From: Rhizobium sp. CIAT894
GTDB lineage: Bacteria; Pseudomonadota; Alphaproteobacteria; Rhizobiales; Rhizobiaceae
DNA: 64,000 nucleotides
Assembly (NCBI RefSeq): GCF_000172795.2
Contig: NZ_CP020947.1
Location: 3,872,501 to 3,936,500 of the forward strand
Direction of reading: 5' to 3'
Part shown: piece after piece, positions 1 through 7,713 of the stretch
Position numbering within the stretch: position 1 is the first letter of the stretch
Layout: every line of letters starts with the position of its first letter
Position numbers and translations under genes: made by a program
Notes under the pieces: model-generated
Seen by the model: only the letters and a program-made list of their open reading frames with translations
Told to the model about the DNA's origin: nothing
The model's database searches: none

Positions 1-897
1 CCGCTGACGTCGCTGAAGATGGCGAAACTGCTCTCCGACATCCTGCCCGAAGGCGTCGTCAACGTCATTCTCGGCCGCGGCGAAAGCGTCGGCAACGCGC
101 TGATCAACCATGCCAAGATCGGCATGGTCTCGATCACCGGCGATATCGCCACCGGCAAGAAGGTGCTGCAGGCCGCCGCCAAGACGGTCAAGCGCACCCA
201 CCTGGAACTCGGCGGCAAGGCCCCGGTCATCGTCTTCGACGATGCCGATATCGACGCCGTCGTGTCAGGCATCCGCACCTTCGGCTATTACAATGCCGGC
301 CAGGACTGCACGGCCGCCTGCCGTATCTATGCCGACGCCAGGGTCTACGACAATTTCGTCGCCGATCTCTCCTCTGCCGTCGCAAGCATCCGCTTCAACC
401 AGGCCGACGATACCGAAAACGAAATCGGCCCGCTGATCTCCAGACGCCAGCGCGAACGCGTCGAAAGCTTCGTCGCCCGCGCTTCCGAACACAAGCACAT
501 GGAGATCACCACTGGCGGCAAGGTCTCCGGCGACAAGGGCTTCTTCTTCACCCCGACCGTCATAGCAGGCGCCCTGCAGGACGACGAGATCGTCCGCCGC
601 GAGGTCTTCGGCCCGGTCGTCTCGGTCACCCGCTTTTCCGATACTGACGATGCCATTGCCTGGGCAAACGACAGCGATTACGGCCTGGCTTCCTCCGTCT
701 GGACCAAGGATATCGGCCGCGGCATGAAGACCGCCGCCCGGTTGCAATATGGCTGCACCTGGATCAACACGCATTTCATGCTGGCCAACGAGATGCCGCA
801 TGGCGGCCTCAAACAGTCGGGCTACGGCAAGGATATGTCCGCGTACGCGCTGGAGGATTATACCGCGGTGCGCCACGTGATGATCAATCACGGCTGA
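1..897 (+). CDS. patD: Gamma-aminobutyraldehyde dehydrogenase-like ALDH, 5'-truncated by window edge
   Basis: The reading frame is open from base 1, so only the C-terminal 298 residues or so are visible. It is an NAD(P)-dependent aldehyde dehydrogenase. The general-base Glu lies in LELGGKAP and the catalytic Cys in NAGQDC. The ending, with [14 protein letters not shown] followed by [11 protein letters not shown], is characteristic of the PatD/YdcW branch, which oxidises 4-aminobutanal to GABA in putrescine degradation. The start codon and upstream partners lie outside the window, so the operon context is unknown. ALDH family membership is certain. The substrate is inferred from the C-terminal signature and could be another amino-aldehyde. 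Confidence 0.8.
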   Translation, partial: PLTSLKMAKLLSDILPEGVVNVILGRGESVGNALINHAKIGMVSITGDIATGKKVLQAAAKTVKRTHLELGGKAPVIVFDDADIDAVVSGIRTFGYYNAGQDCTAACRIYADARVYDNFVADLSSAVASIRFNQADDTENEIGPLISRRQRERVESFVARASEHKHMEITTGGKVSGDKGFFFTPTVIAGALQDDEIVRREVFGPVVSVTRFSDTDDAIAWANDSDYGLASSVWTKDIGRGMKTAARLQYGCTWINTHFMLANEMPHGGLKQSGYGKDMSAYALEDYTAVRHVMINHG

Positions 898-1156
898 GCG
901 GCGAAAAAGGCAGGATCTGGAGAGGCGCAGGCTGTGTGGCTGCAAAGCGCCGGCAATTGCGCGCTCCGGATCGTGTACCCATCCATCTCAGCCAGGCGAC
1001 AAAATTCGACGCAGCCCACCAGCACTGAGGGGATCAAGCCGAAGATTCGCACGTTGATGTTCGCTTTGGCGGCACCAACAACGCAATCTCTATCGCAAGC
1101 GATCTGGAACAATTTCCCGGCTGCCGCGTATTCCAGCAAACGCAAAGGATGTTGCC

Positions 1157-1330
1157 ATGCTGAAATGGGCTCTGATATTTTTCGTCATTTCGATCATCGC
1201 CGGCTTCTTCGGTTTTTCCGGGGTCTCCGCGGCCACCGCCACCATCGCCCGCGTTCTCTTCGGCATCGCGCTGGTGATCTTCCTGATCTTCCTCGTCCTT
1301 GCATTGTTGGCCGGGCAGGCGATCTTGTGA
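1157..1330 (+). CDS. DUF1328 small membrane protein
   Basis: A 57-residue hydrophobic protein that starts [16 protein letters not shown] and has two predicted transmembrane helices (about residues 3-25 and 30-52) joined by a short Ala/Thr-rich turn. This is the layout of the DUF1328 (YtjA/UPF0391) family, whose members are about 55-60 residues long. An AAAGGA ribosome binding site lies about 8 bases before the ATG. It stands alone between the aldehyde dehydrogenase gene and a convergent lipoprotein gene. Family members are often stress-induced in alphaproteobacteria, but the biochemical role is unknown. The family call is firm. Confidence 0.8.
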   Translation: MLKWALIFFVISIIAGFFGFSGVSAATATIARVLFGIALVIFLIFLVLALLAGQAIL

Positions 1331-1358
1331 GCGGAAACGCAGGTTCTTTGATACTCGC

Positions 1359-2051
1359 CTATTTCAACTCGGCCAGCAGGGCGTCGGCGCCTTTGCGGAC
1401 GCCCACCATGGAGGCATCCATCGCCGTGAAGCTCGCGCCGATATTCATCGCATTGGGATATTGCTTGGTCACGTATGACGACAGGAGGCGATTGCTCGCG
1501 GCATCGTAGATCTCTACGGCATAATTCACCGAACCGGTCATCGAGCCTTCGCGGCCGCGCACAGCTTGGACGGTGTTGTATAATCCGCCTGCGACATCGA
1601 TGCGTGTGACAGTCCCGAGAACCGCAGTCGTCGCCTTTGCGCCGGTCAGCGTCAGATGCAATCTGAGAGTGGCCGGAGCCGCCGTGCCGACGATCGCAAA
1701 GCGCGTCTTCAATTTTTCCGTGAACTGGTCCTGCATGTAGTCGGCCAGCAGGACCTTATCCTTTTCGGGGAATTTGCCGAACTGACTGTCGGAGCCTTTA
1801 TAGACTGTAACGGGATCGACGATGATCCTGGTGTATCGGCGCCAGTCGACATTCGTCTGATAGCGATAGGGCACGCGGCCGGTTTTATCAGCCGTATTCG
1901 GCTGAAGCTGCGATGCCGAAGCAAGTCCGGCATAAACCGTGGGGTCAGGGGTCGTGCAGGCGGCAACACTCAAGCAGGCGAAAAGCGCGGCACCGACGTT
2001 CAAATTTTTGATCAAGGATTGGGCTCCAGCTGTGGACATGCCGAACGGCAT
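1359..2051 (-). CDS. DUF3313 family lipoprotein
   Basis: A predicted secreted lipoprotein of about 230 residues. A basic N-region and hydrophobic stretch end in the lipobox LSVAAC, followed by a mature domain with the DUF3313 pattern of a Trp/Tyr segment then IIVDPV (NVDWRRYTRIIVDPV). The region after that resembles the conserved core in which an ionisable DKVLLADYMQDQF helix precedes a beta-rich C-terminus. The start is uncertain: ATG at 2051 or 2039 gives a normal signal peptide, while a longer frame reaches 2147 and would touch the kinase gene. No strong ribosome binding site decides it. It is downstream of, and on the same strand as, the kinase/regulator pair, so it may share their transcript. 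Function is unknown. Confidence 0.7.
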   Translation of the reverse strand: MPFGMSTAGAQSLIKNLNVGAALFACLSVAACTTPDPTVYAGLASASQLQPNTADKTGRVPYRYQTNVDWRRYTRIIVDPVTVYKGSDSQFGKFPEKDKVLLADYMQDQFTEKLKTRFAIVGTAAPATLRLHLTLTGAKATTAVLGTVTRIDVAGGLYNTVQAVRGREGSMTGSVNYAVEIYDAASNRLLSSYVTKQYPNAMNIGASFTAMDASMVGVRKGADALLAELK

Positions 2052-2143
2052 CGGATCTGCTGGACCGGTTTTAGGGAATTCGAATATTGCTGTGTTTGCT
2101 ATAATATGCGGAAATGTTCGCGCCGTGAGGCCTCGCCAGGCAG

Positions 2144-3517
2144 TCAATGCAATGACGGAACCGCCGGCAGTCCGTCGGTCTGCGCCGCCTGAACGGCGGG
2201 AAGGTCGATCACGACGACCAAACCGCTCGGCTTCCCGTCCAACAATGTCAATTGTCCGTTGTGTGCTTTGGTGATGATCCCTTTGGCGATCGGAAGACCA
2301 AGCCCAAGCCCAGATCCACCTCCCGCGCTGAACTGTCGCGATTTATCCGCTTTGAAGAATGGCTCCAAAACCTTCGCCTTAAGCTCATCCGTCAAGCCGG
2401 GACCGTTGTCGCTGACCCTTATTTTGATCCCGCCGTCATCGTGACGTTCCAAGCCGATTTCGACCTGCGTAGCGTAACGGGACGCATTCTCCACCAAATT
2501 CGCAATCGCGCGGCTCAATGCCTGAGGCTTGCAGATAAAGGCCAGCCGTCGTGGCCCGGTGAACCGCACATCGATGCCGGTGTCGGAAAAATCGGTCGCG
2601 ATCGTCTGCAGCAGGCTCGAGATATCGACCTTCCGATCGACCGCCCTCACCGATGGATCTTTGAAATAGGCCAGGCAGTCGTCGATCATGAAATTCAAGG
2701 TGGCGATATCGGCCAGCATCAGGCTGCGAAGTTCGGGCTCCGCGGAACGCTCGGCCCGCATCCGCAACCGCGTCAGCGGGGTTCTCAGATCATGACCCAC
2801 GCCACTCAGCATTCTTGTGCGATCCTCCGACATGCTCTGGATCCGATCGCTCATGACGTTGAGTGATTCCGCCAGGCTTCGGATCTCGGCTGCGCCATCC
2901 GGTTCGAAAGGCTTTTCCAAACTGCCTTCCGCACTCGCTTGCTTTGCAGCGGCAGCAAAAAGTCTCAGAGGTTTGGTCATCAGCCAGCTGCTGAAATATG
3001 CAAGCAGCACCAAAGGAATGACGATCTTCAAAAATCCGCTTGCCGCTGCAGGAGCAAACCACAAATAGCCGGGAAAGATCGGCAGTTGAAAGATGAGGGC
3101 ACGCGTATCGTCAATTCCGACAGTCAGAAGGTCTGGGTGCGATTGACCCATGACGAAGCGATGAAATGCCGTGAAAGCATTGTCGGCGAGCATCGCGTCG
3201 ATGCGCGCCACGAGGTCGCGGGGAGATACCAGTTGTTCTCCTGCGTGAAGCCGATCCAGGGACGCCCTTTCGACCGCAACGCCGAGCGCCGCAGCTCTCT
3301 TCAGGACAGCGTCTTCGTCCTGCACGGAACCTGCCTGCGCAAATTGCTCCGCGATGATCGCCGCTCTGGCAGCAAACAGGCCGTTTTGAAACCCGCGATC
3401 ATGGCGGCCGTAGATAAATGGCTCCATAGCCGTCGCCACGATGGAAACGAGGACGACAAGAAGCGTTGCCAGGATGAGGATCTGGTTTTGGATCGAAGCT
3501 CGCCGAAAATTTCTCAC
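2144..3517 (-). CDS. Sensor histidine kinase (EnvZ-like architecture)
   Basis: A 457-residue membrane sensor kinase. Order: transmembrane helix about 12-32, a periplasmic domain of about 125 residues, transmembrane helix about 160-182, HAMP linker, HisKA with phospho-acceptor His in GVGHDLRTPLTRL, then an HATPase_c domain with N-box NLVENASRY, G1 DNGPGL and G2 GLGLGLPIAKG. The GTG start overlaps the regulator's TGA stop as GTGA, which implies translational coupling and rules out the longer frame running into the regulator gene. With its partner it forms a two-component system. The periplasmic domain carries no recognisable ligand signature, so the signal is unknown. Confidence 0.9.
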   Translation of the reverse strand: MRNFRRASIQNQILILATLLVVLVSIVATAMEPFIYGRHDRGFQNGLFAARAAIIAEQFAQAGSVQDEDAVLKRAAALGVAVERASLDRLHAGEQLVSPRDLVARIDAMLADNAFTAFHRFVMGQSHPDLLTVGIDDTRALIFQLPIFPGYLWFAPAAASGFLKIVIPLVLLAYFSSWLMTKPLRLFAAAAKQASAEGSLEKPFEPDGAAEIRSLAESLNVMSDRIQSMSEDRTRMLSGVGHDLRTPLTRLRMRAERSAEPELRSLMLADIATLNFMIDDCLAYFKDPSVRAVDRKVDISSLLQTIATDFSDTGIDVRFTGPRRLAFICKPQALSRAIANLVENASRYATQVEIGLERHDDGGIKIRVSDNGPGLTDELKAKVLEPFFKADKSRQFSAGGGSGLGLGLPIAKGIITKAHNGQLTLLDGKPSGLVVVIDLPAVQAAQTDGLPAVPSLH

Positions 3518-4248
3518 GAGAGGCGCTCTACCTTGGATGCGAAAAGATAGCCCCCCAGCCGCACCGTCTTGATGAATGTCGGGTCTTTCAGATTTGGCTC
3601 TATCTTTTGCCTGACCCGGCTGATGTGGGCGTCGATGCTGCGCTCCACCGGCCCCGCCGATCCGGCGTGTGTCATCGACAGGAGCTGTTCGCGCGTCAAA
3701 ACCTTGTTCGGATTGCAGCAGAATGCCAGGAGGAGATCGAACTCCGCGGTGGTCATCGAAACCTGGGCTCCGTCCGCATCGAGGAGTTGACGGCTTTTGG
3801 GATCGATGCGCCATCCCGAGAAGGTCATGGGGCCAAGCGCTTCCTCATGATGATGAGCATATGATGCTCTCCGGAGAATGGTTTTGATCCGAGCGAGCAG
3901 TTCGCGGGAGTTGAATGGTTTTGTGACATAGTCGTCGGCTCCGAGCTCCAGTCCCAGAATGCGATCGATATCCTCCTGGAGCGCCGTCAGCATCAGGATC
4001 GGCACGGAGCCCGAGGCGCGCAGCCGCCTGCAGATGCTGAAGCCGTCCTCACCCGGCAACATCGCATCGAGAACGATGAGATCGAATTGCTGGCGCGCCA
4101 TCATTCGATCCATCGCCGCTCCGGTCTCCACCGATGAGGCCGCAAAGCCGCCGGTTCGAACAAGGTCGACCAGCATATCGGCGATTGCGGGATCGTCTTC
4201 GACGATGAGAATATGAGCCTGATTGGGAACTGCCATTTCATACGCCAT
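3514..4248 (-). CDS. OmpR-family response regulator
   Basis: 244 residues with an N-terminal receiver and a C-terminal winged-helix DNA-binding domain (about 140-240). The acidic pair is D18/D19 in VEDD, the phospho-acceptor is D61 in VLDAMLPG, the switch Thr is in MLTAL and the conserved Lys is K110 in DDYVTKPF. The C-terminal domain has the OmpR pattern with RSIDAHISRVRQKIE and a TVRLGGYLF wing. It is transcribed ahead of, and overlaps by 4 bases, the kinase gene, so the pair is a single unit. A tandem octamer about 110 bases upstream is a plausible autoregulatory site. Target genes cannot be read from sequence. The neighbouring DUF3313 lipoprotein gene is a candidate. Confidence 0.92.
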   Translation of the reverse strand: MAYEMAVPNQAHILIVEDDPAIADMLVDLVRTGGFAASSVETGAAMDRMMARQQFDLIVLDAMLPGEDGFSICRRLRASGSVPILMLTALQEDIDRILGLELGADDYVTKPFNSRELLARIKTILRRASYAHHHEEALGPMTFSGWRIDPKSRQLLDADGAQVSMTTAEFDLLLAFCCNPNKVLTREQLLSMTHAGSAGPVERSIDAHISRVRQKIEPNLKDPTFIKTVRLGGYLFASKVERLS

Positions 4249-4358
4249 CGTCGTTCACTCGTGCCGGAAGATATCTCGGCGCGCAACTATCACATTTCAC
4301 CGCGCCGACAGGGCTCCGCCTTCAGGATATCAACGATCGTGCAATGCTACATTTCATA

Positions 4359-4376
4359 ATGTTGCGATATGTTGCG
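4359..4376 (-). promoter_or_regulatory. Tandem ATGTTGCG repeats upstream of the response-regulator gene
   Basis: Two copies of ATGTTGCG (4359-4366 and 4369-4376) are spaced exactly 10 bp apart, upstream of the response-regulator start. OmpR-class regulators commonly bind direct repeats with one-helical-turn spacing. That this is the regulator's own site is an inference. Confidence 0.4.
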
Positions 4377-4389
4377 GGCAACCGCCCGC

Positions 4390-4668
4390 TCAAAACTGGC
4401 TTTCCGGATCGCCGCTGATTTTCATATCATGACCTCCGATCGCGCTATCGATGATGACGGTGGCGATGAAACACATGCGAATGACCAGCAGGCAAAAGAA
4501 CATCAAAGAGATGGCCGCCATCGTATAATGTTTCAAAGCCGAGCGCTTGGGGAGCCGTGCCATGAGCGTATGGAGAGCGTTTCTGATCAGCCGGCCGATC
4601 GCCACGAACAGAAACAATGCCGTGATGATATACCCGCTTGCCGCGGCCGCCCCCAGCAGCTGGAACAT
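4390..4668 (-). CDS. Small two-helix membrane protein, unknown
   Basis: From the ATG at 4668 this frame encodes 92 residues with two hydrophobic helices: GYIITALFLFVAIGRLI at about 11-27 and ISLMFFCLLVIRMCFIATVII at about 51-71. A basic loop between them, containing MARLPKRSALKHY, suggests both ends face outward or an unusual topology. The frame stays open upstream to 4929, but that part is Arg/Pro-rich and looks non-coding. No clear ribosome binding site is present; only a GGGTG lies at plausible spacing. I do not recognise a family. It is the last frame of a leftward series that starts at the MBL-fold gene and precedes the two-component pair. Confidence 0.42.
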   Translation of the reverse strand: MFQLLGAAAASGYIITALFLFVAIGRLIRNALHTLMARLPKRSALKHYTMAAISLMFFCLLVIRMCFIATVIIDSAIGGHDMKISGDPESQF

Positions 4669-4825
4669 GAAAAGACACCCGCACCACGTAAAAATTTCCG
4701 GCTTCGGAATGACGCTTTCAAGCCGACGCAATCCGGAAAGACGCGGGGCGGGCGGGCGAAGAGACCGGACCGGATCATCTGGGTCCGGCAAAGACCGGTC
4801 TGTCGGCGATGGGAATGCCGCCACG

Positions 4826-5311
4826 CTAATCGGCCCTTCCAGCACTGGGCGCGGCACGGCGGCTGAGAAGAAGCGATGTGGCAGCGCGCCAGCGGGATGC
4901 CTTCGCCGCGCCTGCCATTGCTGCCTCACCGACCGCCGGGGTCGTCTGCACCGCAGAAATCCTGTTCGTCCTTGCTTCGGTCAGCACACCGACCCTTCTC
5001 AGAAACGCGTCGCTGTCGAATTCCTTCGAAGAGCAAACAGACTTTGCAGTCGATTGGACGGAATGGAAGAACACCTCGATATTGACGACCGGTATCGTCT
5101 TGATCTTCCGGATCATATCGATATCCGATCGCATCGTTACCGCGACGGAATATCGATCCGACCGCAGCGCATCGAAGAGCTCCGGCACCGAGGATACGGC
5201 CGTTGCGACATGCCCGTTCGCATTCAGTTGCGAGACGATGTCGCCGGCGGCGCCTTTTGCGAGAAAGACGAGAATCGGTTTTTGCTGTTTGCTTTGCACA
5301 TAAGACGTCAT
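4826..5311 (-). CDS. Hypothetical protein with receiver-like alpha/beta N-terminus
   Basis: 161 residues preceded by a good AGGAG ribosome binding site 6-7 bases from the ATG. Residues about 11-85 alternate strands and helices (PILVFLAKGAAGDIVSQL, then HVATAVSSVPELFDAL, then VAVTM) like a CheY-type receiver. However, the acidic pocket and phospho-acceptor Asp are missing; the strand that should end in Asp reads SVAVTMRSD. The C-terminal 50 residues are Ala/Arg-rich and probably disordered. It could be a degenerate receiver or an unrelated Rossmann-like fold. It lies between the DoxX gene and a small membrane protein gene on the same strand. No function is assigned. Confidence 0.6.
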   Translation of the reverse strand: MTSYVQSKQQKPILVFLAKGAAGDIVSQLNANGHVATAVSSVPELFDALRSDRYSVAVTMRSDIDMIRKIKTIPVVNIEVFFHSVQSTAKSVCSSKEFDSDAFLRRVGVLTEARTNRISAVQTTPAVGEAAMAGAAKASRWRAATSLLLSRRAAPSAGRAD

Positions 5312-5440
5312 GGCTGCACTCCTGACCTGTCGCCGGAAGTCTAGCGCGCATCGACGCTTCGGTTTGTTCGGTTTTGTTCGATTTTATTGCGCCGGGGCGT
5401 TCACGGCGCTCGCCCTCGAAGGCGATAAAACTCGCTCGCA

Positions 5441-5887
5441 TCACGACAACACCGCCCTCAGCCAGGGATGCATTCGGTCTGCCCGCTTTCTCAGCAGCCT
5501 GTCGATCGATATCGACCCCGCCCCCGAAGCCACCAGGACGAACATGCCGCCGGCAATCGCCAGATCCTTCTCGAAATGCAGGAGCTCGTTCTGGCTGTCA
5601 AAATTCGTGTGAAAGAGCAAGGCGGTCGCCAAGCAGAAGAAGCCCAGCGCCAATGCGCCAAGCCGGCCGAGGAAACCCGCGGCAACGGAAAGGCCGGCGC
5701 CGAGCTGAAGTGCTATGACAGCAAATGCGACCGGCGCGGCAAGCCCCAGTCTTGCGAAAGTGTCGACGGTCGCGCTGATATCTGATGCGAGCACCGAACC
5801 TTCATGCAGGAAGATCAGCGACAGGAGCAGCCTGCCCAGGAGAAGAATGAAATCGGCCAGTTCAGACCGGCTTGAGGCGCTATCCAT
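5441..5887 (-). CDS. DoxX family membrane protein
   Basis: 148 residues with four hydrophobic helices. The DoxX pattern is visible: a first helix ending LLLSLIFLHEGSVLA, a central VAFAVIALQLGAGLSVAAGF and a final helix before KDLAIAGGMFVLVASG. A GGAGGG ribosome binding site precedes the ATG at 5887; a GTG immediately upstream is too close to it. DoxX proteins are small quinone- or redox-linked inner-membrane proteins, often beside thiol or redox enzymes. It sits 62 bases downstream of a periplasmic TPR gene and belongs to the leftward series headed by the MBL-fold enzyme, probably under the divergent ECF sigma factor. Confidence 0.82.
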   Translation of the reverse strand: MDSASSRSELADFILLLGRLLLSLIFLHEGSVLASDISATVDTFARLGLAAPVAFAVIALQLGAGLSVAAGFLGRLGALALGFFCLATALLFHTNFDSQNELLHFEKDLAIAGGMFVLVASGAGSISIDRLLRKRADRMHPWLRAVLS

Positions 5888-5949
5888 CACACCCTCCGAT
5901 TTGCAGAGAACAGGCGGCTTTTCCGCCTGTTCTTGCGTTCACGTACTCG

Positions 5950-6414
5950 TCAGTTACCACCTTTGGCAGCGATGGCCTTTTGCAGGTCTTCGAGTTCTTC
6001 GCAGCCGCTTGGGCAAAGCTGCTTCAGCGATGATACCTGCTCCTCCGCCTTCGCCATCTCGCCCGTTTCGACATAGAGTTCGCCGAGATATTCACGCGCA
6101 GCCTTGTGATCGGGTTGAAGCTCAAGTGCTTTGGTGTAGTAGGTCAGCGACGTTCTGTAGTCGCCGGTCTTGCGCAGCGTATAGCCCATGAGATTATAGA
6201 CATCGGCCTGTTGGTTGTCTTCGGCAAGACCGCGAAGCTCCACCAGGGCGCCGGCATAATCCTTGGCATCGATCTTGGCGCGCACCGACGTCAAATCGGG
6301 AACGTCCGTCGATTGCATATTATCGACAGCAAAAGCGGGAAGCGCCGTCACCGCGGAAAAACCGGCGGATATGGCGCAGAGCCAGATGAACCCGAGAATA
6401 AGATATTTCATCAT
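5950..6414 (-). CDS. Periplasmic TPR-repeat protein
   Basis: 154 residues. An N-terminal signal peptide (hydrophobic residues about 4-25, ending LPAFA) is followed by tandem tetratricopeptide repeats in the range 45-140, with the helical pattern ADVYNLMGYTLRKTGDYRTS and HKAAREYLGELYVETGEMAKA. This suggests an exported protein-protein interaction module. Two ATGs lie side by side; GGAG six bases upstream favours the first, at 6414. It follows the MBL-fold gene by 20 bases and is almost certainly cotranscribed with it. A partner cannot be named, although the upstream Tat-exported hydrolase would be in the same compartment. Confidence 0.85.
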   Translation of the reverse strand: MMKYLILGFIWLCAISAGFSAVTALPAFAVDNMQSTDVPDLTSVRAKIDAKDYAGALVELRGLAEDNQQADVYNLMGYTLRKTGDYRTSLTYYTKALELQPDHKAAREYLGELYVETGEMAKAEEQVSSLKQLCPSGCEELEDLQKAIAAKGGN

Positions 6415-6434
6415 GATGATCTCCATTCGGCCTT

Positions 6435-7409
6435 TCAGGCCTGGACTGTCGGCGTAAAGCCGTAGACGCTTCCGTCCTTGACGAAGGTGCCCGAGCCGGG
6501 GAAGGGGAAATGCGAGCCGCAAATGGCGATATTGTCGGCAATGATGCGGTCGATGAGGCGGCGGCGCGTGTCGATAGCCGCCGGCCCATCCTGATCATAA
6601 CTGCCCTGCCAGTCGGGGTGCGGCGCAAGCAGCGCCGGCACGTACATGATATCGGCCGAGACAAGCAGTTGCTTGCTGCCGGAGGCGACAAGATAGGTCG
6701 AATGACCCGGTGTATGGCCTGGCGCTGCAAGCAGCCGAACTCCGGGCGCAACCTCGGCACCATCGTCCACCAGCTTCCAGTTCTTCCATTTCGGGAAGAC
6801 TTCAGCGAGGCGTTTGCCGGCTGGCCTGCGGCCTTCCGCAAGTTTCTCGACCCGGCCAGGTTCCGTCCACCAGTTATATTCGATGGCATTGACGATGAGT
6901 TCGGCGTTCGGAAAGACGGGATCGTTCGTTCCCTTTTCCATCAATCCCCAGACGTGATCCGGGTGGAAATGCGAGAGCATGATCGTGTCGATCCTCTTAT
7001 AATCGATGCCGGCGGCTGCCATATTCGCCGGCAGATGTGTGGCATTTGCCTGCCATTGACCGACGCCCGAGCCGGCATCCATCATGATCAGCCGGTTGCC
7101 GAATTTCAGGACGACCACCGTCAGCGGGATCGGCATGAATTCGGTCGTAAGCCCTGCCTTGGAAAGCGCTTCCTTGGTATCCTCGATCGAGGCATTCTTG
7201 ATGAAGGTCGGGTCATGCGGTTTTTTCCAGATTCCGTCGTAGACCGCCGTGACCTCGACATCGCCGACCTGATATTTGTAGAAGCCGACGGTCGGCTCCA
7301 GCGTTGTTGCAGCGAGCGCCGGCCCGACGAATTCGAGCTTCGACGACAGCCCGAATGCAGCCGCCGCGGCAGCCGATCCAAGGACGGCGCGACGTGACAT
7401 GGTAAACAT
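6435..7409 (-). CDS. Tat-exported MBL-fold metallo-hydrolase
   Basis: 324 residues. The N-terminus MSRRAVLGSAAA is a twin-arginine type signal, so the enzyme is probably exported folded. The metal site HFHPDH places H147, H149, D151 and H152, with further ligands in APGHTPGHS (about H216) and the SADIMY strand. This is a complete binuclear beta-lactamase-fold hydrolase, probably a quorum-quencher-like or lactone/thioester hydrolase subclass, but the substrate is undetermined. A GAGGAGG ribosome binding site precedes ATG 7409. It heads a leftward operon with the TPR and DoxX genes. A GGAATAA-N16-ATCTA motif upstream matches one in front of the divergent ECF sigma gene. Confidence 0.88.
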   Translation of the reverse strand: MFTMSRRAVLGSAAAAAAFGLSSKLEFVGPALAATTLEPTVGFYKYQVGDVEVTAVYDGIWKKPHDPTFIKNASIEDTKEALSKAGLTTEFMPIPLTVVVLKFGNRLIMMDAGSGVGQWQANATHLPANMAAAGIDYKRIDTIMLSHFHPDHVWGLMEKGTNDPVFPNAELIVNAIEYNWWTEPGRVEKLAEGRRPAGKRLAEVFPKWKNWKLVDDGAEVAPGVRLLAAPGHTPGHSTYLVASGSKQLLVSADIMYVPALLAPHPDWQGSYDQDGPAAIDTRRRLIDRIIADNIAICGSHFPFPGSGTFVKDGSVYGFTPTVQA

Positions 7410-7483
7410 GGATATGCCTCCTCTTGTCGATGAGATTTCAGCTGGCGAGGACCGCAATTGTTCGGATGCCCTCGCTGACGAAC

Positions 7484-7511
7484 TAGATCGCCAGCCTGAG
7501 GCGCTTATTCC
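7484..7511 (-). promoter_or_regulatory. Candidate ECF-type promoter for the MBL/TPR/DoxX operon
   Basis: Read on the minus strand, GGAATAA (7511-7505) is separated by 16 bases from ATCTA (7488-7484), 75 bases before the MBL gene start. The same pair with the same spacing stands on the plus strand before the sigma gene. Assignment to the sigma factor is inferred. Confidence 0.5.
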
Positions 7512-7612
7512 CGATCTCGGGCACTATTTATTCAAGCGCTTGAAAAGACATCGTCATTTCTATCGTCCGCCGGCCGGCTACCCGGCCACGTGCAAATAAA
7601 TTGGCTTCGGTT

Positions 7613-7640
7613 GGAATAAAACTGGGTGCCAGTCGGTCTA
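7613..7640 (+). promoter_or_regulatory. Candidate ECF-type autoregulated promoter for the sigma/anti-sigma operon
   Basis: GGAATAA (7613-7619), a 16-base spacer and GTCTA (7636-7640) lie about 70 bases upstream of the sigma gene. This matches the divergent operon's element in both boxes and in spacing, as expected for an autoregulated ECF sigma factor. Confidence 0.5.
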
Positions 7641-7713
7641 GACGGCAAGGGACCGCACTCCACGCCTGCGGATCTCGCTCTTAAATTCGGCTACTATTGA
7701 GGCAGGGAGGATG

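Noticed and set aside
3515..3814. A longer start for the histidine kinase at 3814
   Set aside because: This stretch lies wholly inside the response-regulator gene in another frame and reads as Arg/Pro-rich non-coding sequence; the GTG at 3517 overlapping the regulator stop is the natural start.
4369..4866. A 165-residue plus-strand frame
   Set aside because: Highly charged sequence antisense to a two-helix membrane protein, without a ribosome binding site.
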